From an uncultured Chitinophaga sp. (GTDB lineage: Bacteria > Bacteroidota > Bacteroidia > Chitinophagales > Chitinophagaceae): DNA of 64,000 nt. The notes below the pieces were generated by a model that ran no database searches, had not been told where the DNA came from, and saw only the letters and a list, made by a program, of their open reading frames with translations. Made by a program: the position numbers and the translations under genes. Shown here piece after piece: positions 35,610-44,430 of the stretch (position 1 is the stretch's first letter; the number at the start of each line of letters is the position of its first letter). The stretch covers positions 124,001 through 188,000 of the forward strand of contig NZ_CABHOU010000021.1 in assembly GCF_902168175.1 (NCBI RefSeq), given 5' to 3'.

Positions 35610-36557
35610 TTATTTCACAACTACAAAACTCTCTTTAATCTTTTCCAGCAGCTTGCTTTCGATCATTTGTTGAGCCAGTTGGATCATATTTTTAAAGGCC
35701 GGGCCTTCAGATATTCCGTGACCTATAATTACCGGTTCGGAAACACCAAGAACGGGAGTACCGCCATAGCGTTCAAAGTCGAACTTATCAAAGTAATCAT
35801 CTTTAATGTTCCTCGAATTGGCAATCCCATGAAAGGATTCTGCCAGTTTGAGTACCACGTTACCGGTAAAGCCGTCGCAAACTACCACATCTGCCTTTCG
35901 TGTGAACAAATCTCTTCCTTCGATATTACCAACGAAGTCAACCAGATCGTTCTCTTTCAGCAACGGATAAGTGGCCTGCGCCAACAGATTCCCTTTTCCT
36001 TCTTCTTCTCCTACGTTCAACAGGCCTACTTTAGGCGAATCTACTTTCAGGATGTGTTTAGAGTAAAGAGAGCCGAGAATGGCGAACTGCACCAGGTTTT
36101 CCGGCTTACAGTCGGCGTTGATGCCTACATCCAGCAACAATCCATAAGTTCCGTCTTGACGCGGCAATATGGTAGAGATAGTTGGACGCAGGATACCTTC
36201 GATCGTCTTAATAGAATAAAAAGTACCCACCATCATTGCTCCGGTATTACCCGCGCTGATGAAAGCGTTTATCTTTTTGTTCTGAAGGAGATGGAAGCCG
36301 ATAGCGATGGAAGAATGCTGCTTTTCCTTAAGCGCTCTGGTAGGATGTTCATTCATCCCAATGACCTGGGATGAATGAACAACTGAATATCGTGATTGGT
36401 CCAGACCCGCATCGGTCAATAATGGCAACAAGACTTGCTCGTCCCCTATTAAAACCAGGTGCGCATCTGAGGCAACGTTCTCTAAAAATAATTTTACTCC
36501 TTTTACTGCTTCAACGGGGGCAAAGTCGCCTCCCATCATGTCAAGCCCGATTCTCAT
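35610..36557 (-). CDS. plsX: Phosphate acyltransferase PlsX
   Basis: 315 residues. It makes acyl-phosphate from acyl-ACP for the first acylation of glycerol-3-phosphate in phospholipid synthesis. The family signature MRIGLDMMGGDFAPVEAVKG opens the protein, and NTGAMMVG and VVCDGFTGNVVLK lie in the conserved core. It is third in the leftward order DUF177, rpmF, plsX. A fabH gene is often next in other bacteria; here a terminator and the convergent DUF6934-like pair follow instead. Confidence 0.96.
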   Translation of the reverse strand: MRIGLDMMGGDFAPVEAVKGVKLFLENVASDAHLVLIGDEQVLLPLLTDAGLDQSRYSVVHSSQVIGMNEHPTRALKEKQHSSIAIGFHLLQNKKINAFISAGNTGAMMVGTFYSIKTIEGILRPTISTILPRQDGTYGLLLDVGINADCKPENLVQFAILGSLYSKHILKVDSPKVGLLNVGEEEGKGNLLAQATYPLLKENDLVDFVGNIEGRDLFTRKADVVVCDGFTGNVVLKLAESFHGIANSRNIKDDYFDKFDFERYGGTPVLGVSEPVIIGHGISEGPAFKNMIQLAQQMIESKLLEKIKESFVVVK

Positions 36558-36605
36558 GCAACTATAATTTGTCTGTTAGCTCGGGTGTAAAAATAGTAAA
36601 ATTTT

Positions 36606-36800
36606 TTATTTAGTGTTGGCCTGTTTTTCCAGTACAACTTTACCTCTGTAGTACAGTTTATTCTCTACCCAGTGTGCACGGTGCCTCAGGTGAACTTCGC
36701 CAGTAGCGCTGTCTGTGCTAAGCGTATCAGCGAAAGCCTTGTAGTGCGTTCTTCTCTTAGCTGATCTTTGCTGGGAGTGTCTGCGTTTCGGATTTGGCAT
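36606..36800 (-). CDS. rpmF: 50S ribosomal protein L32
   Basis: 64 residues. MPNPKRRHSQQRSAKRRTHY is the L32 N terminus, and the rest (HLRHRAHWVENKLYYRGK) fits. The zinc-binding cysteine pairs found in many L32 proteins are absent, so this is a C-minus form that does not need zinc. It lies 32 bases downstream of the DUF177 gene and 48 bases upstream of plsX. Confidence 0.96.
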   Translation of the reverse strand: MPNPKRRHSQQRSAKRRTHYKAFADTLSTDSATGEVHLRHRAHWVENKLYYRGKVVLEKQANTK

Positions 36801-36832
36801 CTTATTTAATTTTTAAATTTGTCCTTGTTTAA

Positions 36833-37369
36833 TTAATTGTCTTTAAATTTTTCCAATCCTTTCCAGATCGGGTTTGTCTTATCCTGTTCCTGGGAGTTCA
36901 TTTTATCAAGCATCTCCAGTACCTTGGGATCGCAACTGCTTTTCCCCTCACTATCAACCGGATGTATACGCTGCATAGGTATACTAAGATTGATGAACTC
37001 ATAGATCAGGCCTCCCACATTGAAATGAGATTCGGTCTTACTTATATAGGTAACTTCCGGATCTTCATCTACCTGCAACTCTCCGGGTGCTTCTACCAGT
37101 TTTACTACCTGGTCGAAATCATCCCACAATTGCATCTCAAAAGGTTGGCCACACCGGTCGCAAGTAACTGTAACAGAACCTCCTACCTCAAACTTCAACA
37201 TAAAAAAGTTACTTTTCTTATCAAATTGTAACTTCACAGTGGCATTACAGTTCGTAAAATCCTGCGGACCGTAGTTTTCAAAGAAACTATCCGTAATTTG
37301 GTACTGAAACGTATGAACTCCGGGCTTCAGTCCTACAAAGGCAATATCGAATTCGCGGAGCTGTTTCAT
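36833..37369 (-). CDS. DUF177 (YceD) protein
   Basis: 178 residues, the YceD/DUF177 family that is regularly encoded just before rpmF and is linked to 23S rRNA accumulation or ribosome assembly in plants and bacteria. A zinc-ribbon half is visible in VTCDRCGQPFEMQL, and ESHFNVGGLIYEFINLSIPMQRIHP is the family's C-terminal core. Start ATG 37369 follows a good minus-strand promoter with a short leader. First gene of the operon with rpmF and plsX. Confidence 0.92.
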   Translation of the reverse strand: MKQLREFDIAFVGLKPGVHTFQYQITDSFFENYGPQDFTNCNATVKLQFDKKSNFFMLKFEVGGSVTVTCDRCGQPFEMQLWDDFDQVVKLVEAPGELQVDEDPEVTYISKTESHFNVGGLIYEFINLSIPMQRIHPVDSEGKSSCDPKVLEMLDKMNSQEQDKTNPIWKGLEKFKDN

Positions 37370-37396
37370 AACAAAATCCTCACTTTAAGAGGGATG

Positions 37397-37428
37397 CAAA
37401 GGTATACAAATATTTGCAAAAGCAAAAA
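37397..37428 (-). promoter_or_regulatory. Promoter of the DUF177-rpmF-plsX operon
   Basis: On the minus strand TACCTTTG (37397-37404) fully matches TAnnTTTG, with TTTTTG 18 bases further upstream. Transcription would begin about 20 bases before the DUF177 ATG. It interleaves with the plus-strand promoter at 37413-37441. Confidence 0.65.
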
Positions 37429-37441
37429 TTTCCTAACTTTG
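37413..37441 (+). promoter_or_regulatory. Promoter of the hybrid histidine kinase gene
   Basis: TTTG (37413-37416) and TAACTTTG (37434-37441) are 17 bases apart. It overlaps the divergent promoter, so RNA polymerase could not occupy both at once. Confidence 0.65.
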
Positions 37442-37557
37442 TTGATTGTCTAGGAGATTTATATAAAAAAATAAATAAAAATATCAGATATTTACTGTTA
37501 GCGAGTTGTGAGAAACCAATAACCTTAGCAATGCTATAAATTTCCTGGTATTTTCTT

Positions 37558-40017
37558 ATGAAATCCTCAAATACCCCCTGTCCCGAAAAACGTATGACGT
37601 CAAAAGCGAGAATAGAACGAGTTGAAAAGCGCCGTACCTCCGCCTTAACCCGGGAGGAACTGCCTTCTATTTTTGCGCTCCCCCTTTCCACTTTTCTTAA
37701 TAACACCAATGCCGGCGTACTGGTATCGGACGAACGCCATCATTTTATTTGGGTAAATGAGGTATTCTCAGCATATTTTGAAAACAGTCCGCTTAACGAC
37801 CAGCAGTTGAATATTCCATTTTCCACCCTGGTAGAACTCCTGAGCGACCAAACAGTGGAACCGGACCTGTTCAGGGATAAAATGGAAGAATTACGCCTGC
37901 GCGAAAAACCGCTTTTTGGCTGGGAGGTAGTATTTAAAACAGGACATATACGGGAAGTGAGTTATGTTCCGGTTTATGACAATGATATATACCGCGGTTG
38001 CATCTGGCAGGTAATAGATGTAACCAAACATCGCCAGTGGCAGGAAGAAGTGAAGCGGACAGATGAAAAGTACCGTATTATCCTCGATAACCTGAACGCA
38101 GCGGTATGTGAAACCGACCTGGACGGGAACATTACCAAGGTGTACGACAGTTTTCCCCGCCTAACAGGCTATTCGAAGGAGGAAGTGATCGGCAAAAACA
38201 TTACTGACCTGTTCGTACCAGACGAACGCGACCGTGAAAAAGCGAGGCGGCTGCGCCGGCAACGCATTGAAAAAGATGTTCCTACACTATATGATATTGA
38301 AATTGTGCTGAGAGACGGATCCCGGAAATGGGTACTTGCCAGTTCGGGCAACCTCTACGATCGCGATGGTAACACCGTTGGCGGCGTAGGTATACATATG
38401 GACATCACAGAGCAAAAAAAGCTACAGAAAGAACTGGAGCGGGCCAAACAGAACGCGGAAGAGGCACAAAAGTCGCAAAAGGAATTTCTGGCCAACATGA
38501 GCCATGAAATACGCACACCTTTAAATGCCATCATCGGCATGACCCACCTGTTAGACGAAACAAATCTGAGTGATGGGCAAAAGGAGTATATAAAGATACT
38601 GAAACACTCATCTAATATCCTGCACGGCCTCATTACCGATATACTGGACCTCTCGAAAATTGAGGCCGGCAAGCTGGAAGTGAACCCCAGGGAGTTCGAC
38701 CTCACAAAACTGGTCAATTCCATGAGAGATTCGTTTCAGCATAAACTGGCCCAACGCCCCATTAAATTAACCGTTCAGTTCGATAAAAGACTCAACACGC
38801 TGTTAATGGGCGACGATATGATCCTGAACCAGGTGCTGATGAACCTTTTGGGTAATGCTGAAAAGTTTACCCGCGAAGGCGAGATCGCCCTGAAAGTAGA
38901 ATTAGAAAACGTTCAGGCAAATGTACTTTGGTTGCAGTTTAAGGTATGCGATACAGGTATTGGGATAGAGAAAAACAAACTGGAAGAAGTATTCCAGAAC
39001 TATAAGCAGGCAGAAAAAGGCATCAGGGAAAAATATGGCGGAACCGGTTTGGGACTAGCCATAGCGAAGCAACTTGTAGAATTACAGGGGGGCAGGATCG
39101 GTATTGAAGATGATCCCGTTTATCATACCTGCTTTTGTTTTAACTTGCCGTTTGTTGATACTAGAAAACCGATACGCCCAGGTATGCCTGAGAAGCCGGA
39201 TAACAAATATGCGAAGATTGATTTTGGCACCTCCAAAGTACTGGTGGTAGAGGATAACCCTATGAACCTCAAGTACATCATCAGCTTACTGGAAAAGTAC
39301 AAAGTCGATTACCAGCTGGCTACCAATGGGCACGATGCACTATATTTCCTTAATTCGAAACATTTTGACCTGGTACTGATGGATATCCGCATTCCGGGTA
39401 TGGACGGATTCGAACTCGCGAAAAAGATCCGTGAAGACGAAGATAAACCTAATGTAGCAACGCCGGTAATTGCGACCACTGCTGCCGCAATGCCCAGTAC
39501 CATCAACCTCGCCCGGTCAATTGGTATTACCGACATACTCACCAAACCTTATACACCTGACCAGTTACTACAGGTGCTTAATAAATATCTGAACGAAGAC
39601 GAAACTGAACTAATAATGGAAGTACAAAACATCAGCGGCTATGAGTTCCATTCGGGACTGGATGTAAAATACCTCAACACTCTCTATGAAAGCAATATCG
39701 GTTATGCCGTAGACCTATTCGAGATATTTGTGCTTAACATAAGGGAGGAAATGAGAAAGCTGGACGTGATCTCGGCCGCTCAGGATTGGGAGCAGTTACG
39801 TTTCCAGGTACACAAAATTAAACCTAACTTTTCTATGGTGGGCCTTACCTGGGTAACCGCCAAAATGGAAACACTGGAAGGTTTGCTGCGCCATAACAAC
39901 GGAATGGATAAACTTCCGGAACTGCTGGACGAGGTAGTGAGTGAAGTAAACACGTTTTTCCCGATAGTAGAGGAAGAACTTCGCAAAATGCAGGACTTTA
40001 TTAAGGTAAACGAATAA
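37558..40017 (+). CDS. Hybrid sensor histidine kinase with PAS, receiver and HPt domains
   Basis: 819 residues with no membrane segment, so a cytoplasmic sensor. Two PAS domains (about 45-160 and 165-285; RLTGYSKEEVIGKNITDLF marks the second) lead by a coiled coil into HisKA with FLANMSHEIRTPLN (H316) and an ATPase domain with GNAEKFT and GGTGLGLAIAKQL. A receiver domain follows with LVLMDIRIPGMDG (D609), then a C-terminal HPt domain whose phosphorylatable histidine is H752 in VHKIKPNFSMVG. A full phosphorelay is thus on one chain; the final response regulator is not in the window. An ATG at 37594 is an alternative start. Ligand unknown. Confidence 0.93.
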   Translation: MKSSNTPCPEKRMTSKARIERVEKRRTSALTREELPSIFALPLSTFLNNTNAGVLVSDERHHFIWVNEVFSAYFENSPLNDQQLNIPFSTLVELLSDQTVEPDLFRDKMEELRLREKPLFGWEVVFKTGHIREVSYVPVYDNDIYRGCIWQVIDVTKHRQWQEEVKRTDEKYRIILDNLNAAVCETDLDGNITKVYDSFPRLTGYSKEEVIGKNITDLFVPDERDREKARRLRRQRIEKDVPTLYDIEIVLRDGSRKWVLASSGNLYDRDGNTVGGVGIHMDITEQKKLQKELERAKQNAEEAQKSQKEFLANMSHEIRTPLNAIIGMTHLLDETNLSDGQKEYIKILKHSSNILHGLITDILDLSKIEAGKLEVNPREFDLTKLVNSMRDSFQHKLAQRPIKLTVQFDKRLNTLLMGDDMILNQVLMNLLGNAEKFTREGEIALKVELENVQANVLWLQFKVCDTGIGIEKNKLEEVFQNYKQAEKGIREKYGGTGLGLAIAKQLVELQGGRIGIEDDPVYHTCFCFNLPFVDTRKPIRPGMPEKPDNKYAKIDFGTSKVLVVEDNPMNLKYIISLLEKYKVDYQLATNGHDALYFLNSKHFDLVLMDIRIPGMDGFELAKKIREDEDKPNVATPVIATTAAAMPSTINLARSIGITDILTKPYTPDQLLQVLNKYLNEDETELIMEVQNISGYEFHSGLDVKYLNTLYESNIGYAVDLFEIFVLNIREEMRKLDVISAAQDWEQLRFQVHKIKPNFSMVGLTWVTAKMETLEGLLRHNNGMDKLPELLDEVVSEVNTFFPIVEEELRKMQDFIKVNE

Positions 40018-40077
40018 ACAGAGGCTTCTCTAAGCCTTCCTGTTGGCCCACGTCTTTCCTTAAGATACTGTTTAAAA

Positions 40078-40117
40078 AACGTTGCCGGGGTGAAACACTC
40101 ACCCTTTGGCACGTTTT
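40078..40117 (+). terminator. Terminator after the hybrid kinase gene
   Basis: Outer arms AAACGTTGCC and GGCACGTTT plus inner GGGTGA and TCACCC, ending in a T-rich run. Confidence 0.75.
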
Positions 40118-40134
40118 GCTTTTTAAGCAATGCG

Positions 40135-41013
40135 CTAAAATCCCTGCAGTATTTCCTTTATATCGTTGTAATAGCTGCCACCAAAAAGCACGAGGTGTAC
40201 CAGCAGCGGGTAAAGCTGGCATAAGCCTATACGTTGCTGCCAGCCTGGTGCCAGCGGCATAATGGCCTGGTAAGTGTAGTAAAAACGGGTATCAAAGCCG
40301 CCAAAAAGTCGGGTCATGGCCATATCCATTTCACGGTGACCATAGTAGACAGCGGGATCGAAAATACAGGCCTTACCGTTAGCCCCTACCATAAAGTTGC
40401 CCGACCACAGATCACCATGCAACAATGCTGGCGGCTCCTCGGGGAATAATTCAGGTAATCGTTTACAAAGGCGCTCAATCTGTTCTTTATCAGCCGGTGA
40501 TAACGATTGCTGGTCATATGCCATGCGCGTAAGCGGCATCAGCCGGTTAAAAGCATAAAACACCGGCCAGCTTTTATAAGGCGTATTATATTGTTTAATA
40601 GAACCAATGTAATTGGAATCCTTATACCCGTAAAACGGTTGCGTTTGCTGGTGCAAACGTGCCACAGACCCCGCAAAGTTCTCCCAGAAATCCTGTTGCG
40701 CCATCCCTTTGCTAATAAATTCCGTTGCCAGAAAAGCACGACCGGCTACTTCGCCCGTACAAAGAGGTTGCGGTACGGCAATTACTTTTTTATTCCGTAA
40801 CTCCCGCAAACCATCAAATTCACGGGCAAACATATTAGGATAACGACGGGCATCATTGAGCTTAAGGAACCAGGTACCCTCGTTCGTTTGAATGCGGTAA
40901 GTTTCATTTATATCTCCTCCGTGTATCCTTTCTGACTGATTAATCTGTATTTTCACTCTCAGTTGTGCGGATAGTACGGTAGATAATTCTCTTTGTAAAA
41001 CTTCGTCGATCAT
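40135..41013 (-). CDS. Fructosamine kinase family protein
   Basis: 292 residues of the fructosamine-3-kinase/APH-like fold, which phosphorylates ketoamines on glycated proteins or free amino acids so that they fall off. INETYRIQTNEGTWFLKLND is the nucleotide-binding N lobe, ALLHGDLWSGNFMV holds the catalytic aspartate, and ACIFDPAVYYGHREMDMAM holds the metal-binding aspartate. Its ATG shares two bases with the start codon of the divergent DUF3810 gene. Substrate range (protein repair or small-molecule) cannot be told. Confidence 0.93.
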   Translation of the reverse strand: MIDEVLQRELSTVLSAQLRVKIQINQSERIHGGDINETYRIQTNEGTWFLKLNDARRYPNMFAREFDGLRELRNKKVIAVPQPLCTGEVAGRAFLATEFISKGMAQQDFWENFAGSVARLHQQTQPFYGYKDSNYIGSIKQYNTPYKSWPVFYAFNRLMPLTRMAYDQQSLSPADKEQIERLCKRLPELFPEEPPALLHGDLWSGNFMVGANGKACIFDPAVYYGHREMDMAMTRLFGGFDTRFYYTYQAIMPLAPGWQQRIGLCQLYPLLVHLVLFGGSYYNDIKEILQGF

Positions 41014-42100
41014 GTTTGATAATGACTTGGAGGCCGGTTCCAGGATAAAAAAGAAGATTTTCCAGATAGCATTGACGGTACTTTTAATTGTACTGATAAA
41101 AGGGATGTTGACAGTGAGCTCGGGCTTCTCGGATTTTTATTTTCACAGGTGGTATACTCCTCTCAGCACATTCCTCAGGCGCGCACTGGGCCTAATTCCC
41201 TTTAGCATAGGCGATGTAATTTATATAACATGGGTGATAGCATCCATTATTTTTTTCTCAAAACTAATATATACTGCCATAAAAAGAAAGTGGAAACTGC
41301 TGCTATTTCAATTTCTTAAGGGAATTAATGCACTGTTAACCATTTACTTCGTATTCCTTTTGTTCTGGGGTGTTAACTATCAGCGTAAAACGCTGGCCGA
41401 TGACATTGAGCTGAATGTGCCAGAAAAATACGTCCGGGCTGACCTCTATTTGCTGAGCGATACGCTGCTAAAGCTGGTAAACCGCGACTGTGATGCAGTA
41501 CGCCACATGCCCGCCCTCTCTGACAAACAACTTTTCCATATGGCCACAGCAGGTTATGCAAGGGCAAAAGAGCAATGGCCCGCCTTACTTTATAAAAACC
41601 AATCGGTGAAGGCTACGTTATTTGGCAGGTGGATGAATTATATCGGCGTAACGGGTTATCTCAACCCTTTTACGAACGAGGCCCAGGTGAATACCACGGT
41701 GCCGGCCTTTGTACAGCCCTTTACCACTTGTCATGAAATTGCTCACCAGCTAGGATATGCGCCTGAAGAAGACGCAAATTTCGTTGGCTACCTTGTAGCT
41801 TCGGGTGCCAATGATGTACGTTTCCGGTATGCAGCTAACTTTGAGATGTTTTTATACAGCATCCGGCACCTGGCCAGACGAGATCCCTCTCTTACCCGGC
41901 TGATCTGGCAAAAAGCAAATCCACTTGTGCGGGAAGACTATTACAGGTTGATGGAATTCTATGACCAGTTCCAGGGACCAATCGACGATTACTCGGCCGC
42001 GGTGTACGACCAGTACCTGAAAGCCAACCACCAGGAAAAGGGTATTCGCAGTTACAGCGAAGTAGTTGGCTGGCTCATCGCCTACTTCAGGAAAAATTAG
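41012..42100 (+). CDS. DUF3810 membrane metallopeptidase-like protein
   Basis: 362 residues. Three membrane helices in the first 130 residues (IFQIALTVLLIVLIKGML, IGDVIYITWVIASIIFFS, NALLTIYFVFLLFWGVNY) precede a zinc-peptidase-like domain with HEIAH at 241-245 followed by QLGYAPEEDANFVGYL, where a glutamate is a likely third ligand. DUF3810 has no proven role. The start overlaps that of the divergent fructosamine kinase gene head to head, and it overlaps the convergent arginase gene by 4 bases at its end. Confidence 0.9.
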   Translation: MFDNDLEAGSRIKKKIFQIALTVLLIVLIKGMLTVSSGFSDFYFHRWYTPLSTFLRRALGLIPFSIGDVIYITWVIASIIFFSKLIYTAIKRKWKLLLFQFLKGINALLTIYFVFLLFWGVNYQRKTLADDIELNVPEKYVRADLYLLSDTLLKLVNRDCDAVRHMPALSDKQLFHMATAGYARAKEQWPALLYKNQSVKATLFGRWMNYIGVTGYLNPFTNEAQVNTTVPAFVQPFTTCHEIAHQLGYAPEEDANFVGYLVASGANDVRFRYAANFEMFLYSIRHLARRDPSLTRLIWQKANPLVREDYYRLMEFYDQFQGPIDDYSAAVYDQYLKANHQEKGIRSYSEVVGWLIAYFRKN

Positions 42101-43044
42101 TTCAACAGCAACACGTTAACGCTACGCTGCAGGATATCAAACGCTATTTCGGCCATCAGGTTCTCGCGGTCGAGTGTAGGATTTACCTCTGTTATCTCGA
42201 AACAGCAAATTTTACGATGCTGCATGAATTTGGAGATGAGGTCCTGCGCTTCTCTCTCACGCAGCCCATTGCTCACCGGCGTACCCGTTCCCCTGGAAAT
42301 AGACGCATCAAGACTGTCTACGTCAAAAGAGACATAAATCTGTTCACAATCGCTGAGGTAGCGGAACACGGAGCGGGCTATCGCTTCCGGGCCCTTGCGG
42401 CGTACCTCGTTGGTGGAAATCACCTTCATCCCGTACTTCTTAATAAGATGTTCCTCTTCCTTTTCATAATCGCGAAGGGAGATGAATACTATGTCTTCGG
42501 GCAACACCTTGGGAGCGATTTTTCCTATATTTTTTAGCTGATTCCACAACTTCGTCGTGTTCTCATCCAGCTCGTGCACCTTACAATCTAAATTATCCTC
42601 CGCAATAGCAGTAGCGATGGGCATCCCATGCATATTACCGGAAGGTGTGGTATAAGGCGTATGAAGGTCCGCATGTGCATCGATCCATATCACCCCTAAC
42701 TTCGCCTTGGGTTTGGCTAATTTAAGACCGGCAATGGTAGCACCGGCAGTACTATGATCACCCGAAAGCACCACCGGAAACCAGTTGGCTTTAACGGTTT
42801 CGTACACACTTTTGCTTACCCGCTCGTACATGTTGATAGTACCCTTTATGCGTTTAGCAAAAGGAGATTCGATGGGTTCAAATAACAGTTTATTTTCCGT
42901 TTCAATTTCCTCGGATGGGAAATGCACGAAGAAGTTGCTCATGAAATCGAGCGCCGCAATCTTGATCGCATCCACCCCAAGGCTTGCCCCACGGGTACCA
43001 GCGCCGATTTCCGACTTCACTTCTATTATCTTAATATTCTTCAT
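42097..43044 (-). CDS. Arginase family protein
   Basis: 315 residues of the ureohydrolase fold with a two-manganese centre. The ligands are visible in LSGDHSTAGA, WIDAHADLHTP and SFDVDSLDAS, and GNMHGMPIA holds the substrate-side histidine loop. EITEVNPTLDREN near the C terminus is typical. Arginase (arginine to ornithine and urea) is the best guess; agmatinase or formimidoylglutamase are less likely because of the TPSGNMHG loop. It stands alone, on the opposite strand to DUF3810. Confidence 0.9.
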   Translation of the reverse strand: MKNIKIIEVKSEIGAGTRGASLGVDAIKIAALDFMSNFFVHFPSEEIETENKLLFEPIESPFAKRIKGTINMYERVSKSVYETVKANWFPVVLSGDHSTAGATIAGLKLAKPKAKLGVIWIDAHADLHTPYTTPSGNMHGMPIATAIAEDNLDCKVHELDENTTKLWNQLKNIGKIAPKVLPEDIVFISLRDYEKEEEHLIKKYGMKVISTNEVRRKGPEAIARSVFRYLSDCEQIYVSFDVDSLDASISRGTGTPVSNGLREREAQDLISKFMQHRKICCFEITEVNPTLDRENLMAEIAFDILQRSVNVLLLN

Positions 43045-43111
43045 AATATATTGGCAATCTACACCAATTAGCTGAAACTATATGTACAGTGGCACATTAT
43101 GGATTTGCTAA

Positions 43112-44257
43112 TTAACGGTTATCCAGGATAGCCCTGCTAATGACTATACGCTGTACTTCAGAAGTACCTTCGTATATCTGTGTAATCTTCGCATCGCGCA
43201 TTAAGCGTTCAACATGATATTCCTTTACATAGCCGTAACCACCATGTACCTGCACCGCTTCTGTGGTTACCCACATGGCAGTTTCAGAGGCGAAAACTTT
43301 GGCCATAGAACTGGCCAGCGTATAATCGAGATGGTTGTCTTTCTGGAAAGCGGCTTTAAGGCATAACAAACGGGAACATTCGATTTTGGTGGCCATATCG
43401 GCCAGTTTGAACTGAATGGCCTGGTGCTGACAAATTTCCTTTCCGAAGGCTTTACGTTCTTTGGAGTATTTGAGTGCCAGTTCGTAAGCACCGCTCGCAA
43501 TACCAAGCGCCTGCGAAGCAATGCCAATACGGCCGCCACCTAATGTTTTCATCGCAAATTTAAACCCGAAACCATCTTCTCCAATACGGTTAGCCTTTGG
43601 CACCTTAACATCCTGGAACATCACACTATGCGTGTCGCTGCCGCGGATACCCAGTTTATTTTCCTTTGCACCGATAGATATACCGGGCGAGTTTTTTTCT
43701 ACGATAAAGGCGTTGATACCTTTGCTGCCTTTTTCCGGATGCGTTTGTGCAATAACCAGGTAAGTGCTGGCAGAATTGCCGTTGGTAATCCAGTTTTTGG
43801 TGCCATTAAGAATGTAATGATCGCCATCTTCGATAGCAGTGGTGCGTTGCGAGGTGGCATCAGAACCAGCTTCGGGCTCGCTGAGCAGGAAGGCGCCAAT
43901 TACTTCGCCTTTTGCCAGGGGCACCAGGTATTTTTGTTTCTGTTCTTCGTTACCGAAAGTTTCGAGTCCCCAGCAAACCAGGGAATTGTTTACACTCATT
44001 ACCACAGAGGCAGAAGCATCTATCTTCGAGATCTCCTCCATGGCCAGAACGTAAGAAACGGTATCCATACCGGAACCACCGTACTTCGGATCGACCATCA
44101 TCCCTAAAAAACCAAGCTCACCGAGTTTTTTAATCTGTTCGGCCGGAAACTGCTGCTTTTCATCACGTTCTATCACTCCGGGTAAAAGCTCACTTACAGC
44201 GAAGTCACGCGCTGCTTTTTGAATCATCAGGTGTTCTTCAGTTAATTGAAAATTCAT
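43112..44257 (-). CDS. Acyl-CoA dehydrogenase
   Basis: 381 residues, typical of short-chain FAD-dependent acyl-CoA dehydrogenases that start beta-oxidation. GAFLLSEPEAGSDATSQ is the FAD-contacting middle strand, GVGYGYVKEYHVERLMRDAKI-type sequence (HGGYGYVKEYHVERLMRDA) is the C-terminal signature, and the catalytic glutamate is E363 in QIYEGTSEVQR. The glutamate position is that of short-chain acyl-CoA dehydrogenase. It may act with the enoyl-CoA hydratase encoded at 53.4 kb, though the two are not linked. Confidence 0.95.
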   Translation of the reverse strand: MNFQLTEEHLMIQKAARDFAVSELLPGVIERDEKQQFPAEQIKKLGELGFLGMMVDPKYGGSGMDTVSYVLAMEEISKIDASASVVMSVNNSLVCWGLETFGNEEQKQKYLVPLAKGEVIGAFLLSEPEAGSDATSQRTTAIEDGDHYILNGTKNWITNGNSASTYLVIAQTHPEKGSKGINAFIVEKNSPGISIGAKENKLGIRGSDTHSVMFQDVKVPKANRIGEDGFGFKFAMKTLGGGRIGIASQALGIASGAYELALKYSKERKAFGKEICQHQAIQFKLADMATKIECSRLLCLKAAFQKDNHLDYTLASSMAKVFASETAMWVTTEAVQVHGGYGYVKEYHVERLMRDAKITQIYEGTSEVQRIVISRAILDNR

Positions 44258-44400
44258 ACCGTAAAATGTTTTATAACGGGGATTGTGGTGTTTACAAACC
44301 TATTTATAAAAAGGCATGTAAAAAAATGCTATGCGTAAAATTCAATGTTATCCATCATTCCTCTAAAATTATTGAATGAATCCATAGCCCTTCGCCTCAA

Positions 44401-44429
44401 ATACCGCAATTCCTTTATTTTTGCGGTAT
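44401..44429. promoter_or_regulatory. Inverted repeat straddling the YggS promoter
   Basis: Perfect 9-base arms ATACCGCAA (44401-44409) and TTGCGGTAT (44421-44429) enclose 11 bases that include most of the -7 element TATTTTTG (44416-44423). The right arm ends one base before the ATG. It can act as an operator in DNA or as a hairpin over the start codon in RNA. With TAnnTTTG so close, the mRNA may be leaderless. Confidence 0.55.
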
Positions 44430-44430
44430 T

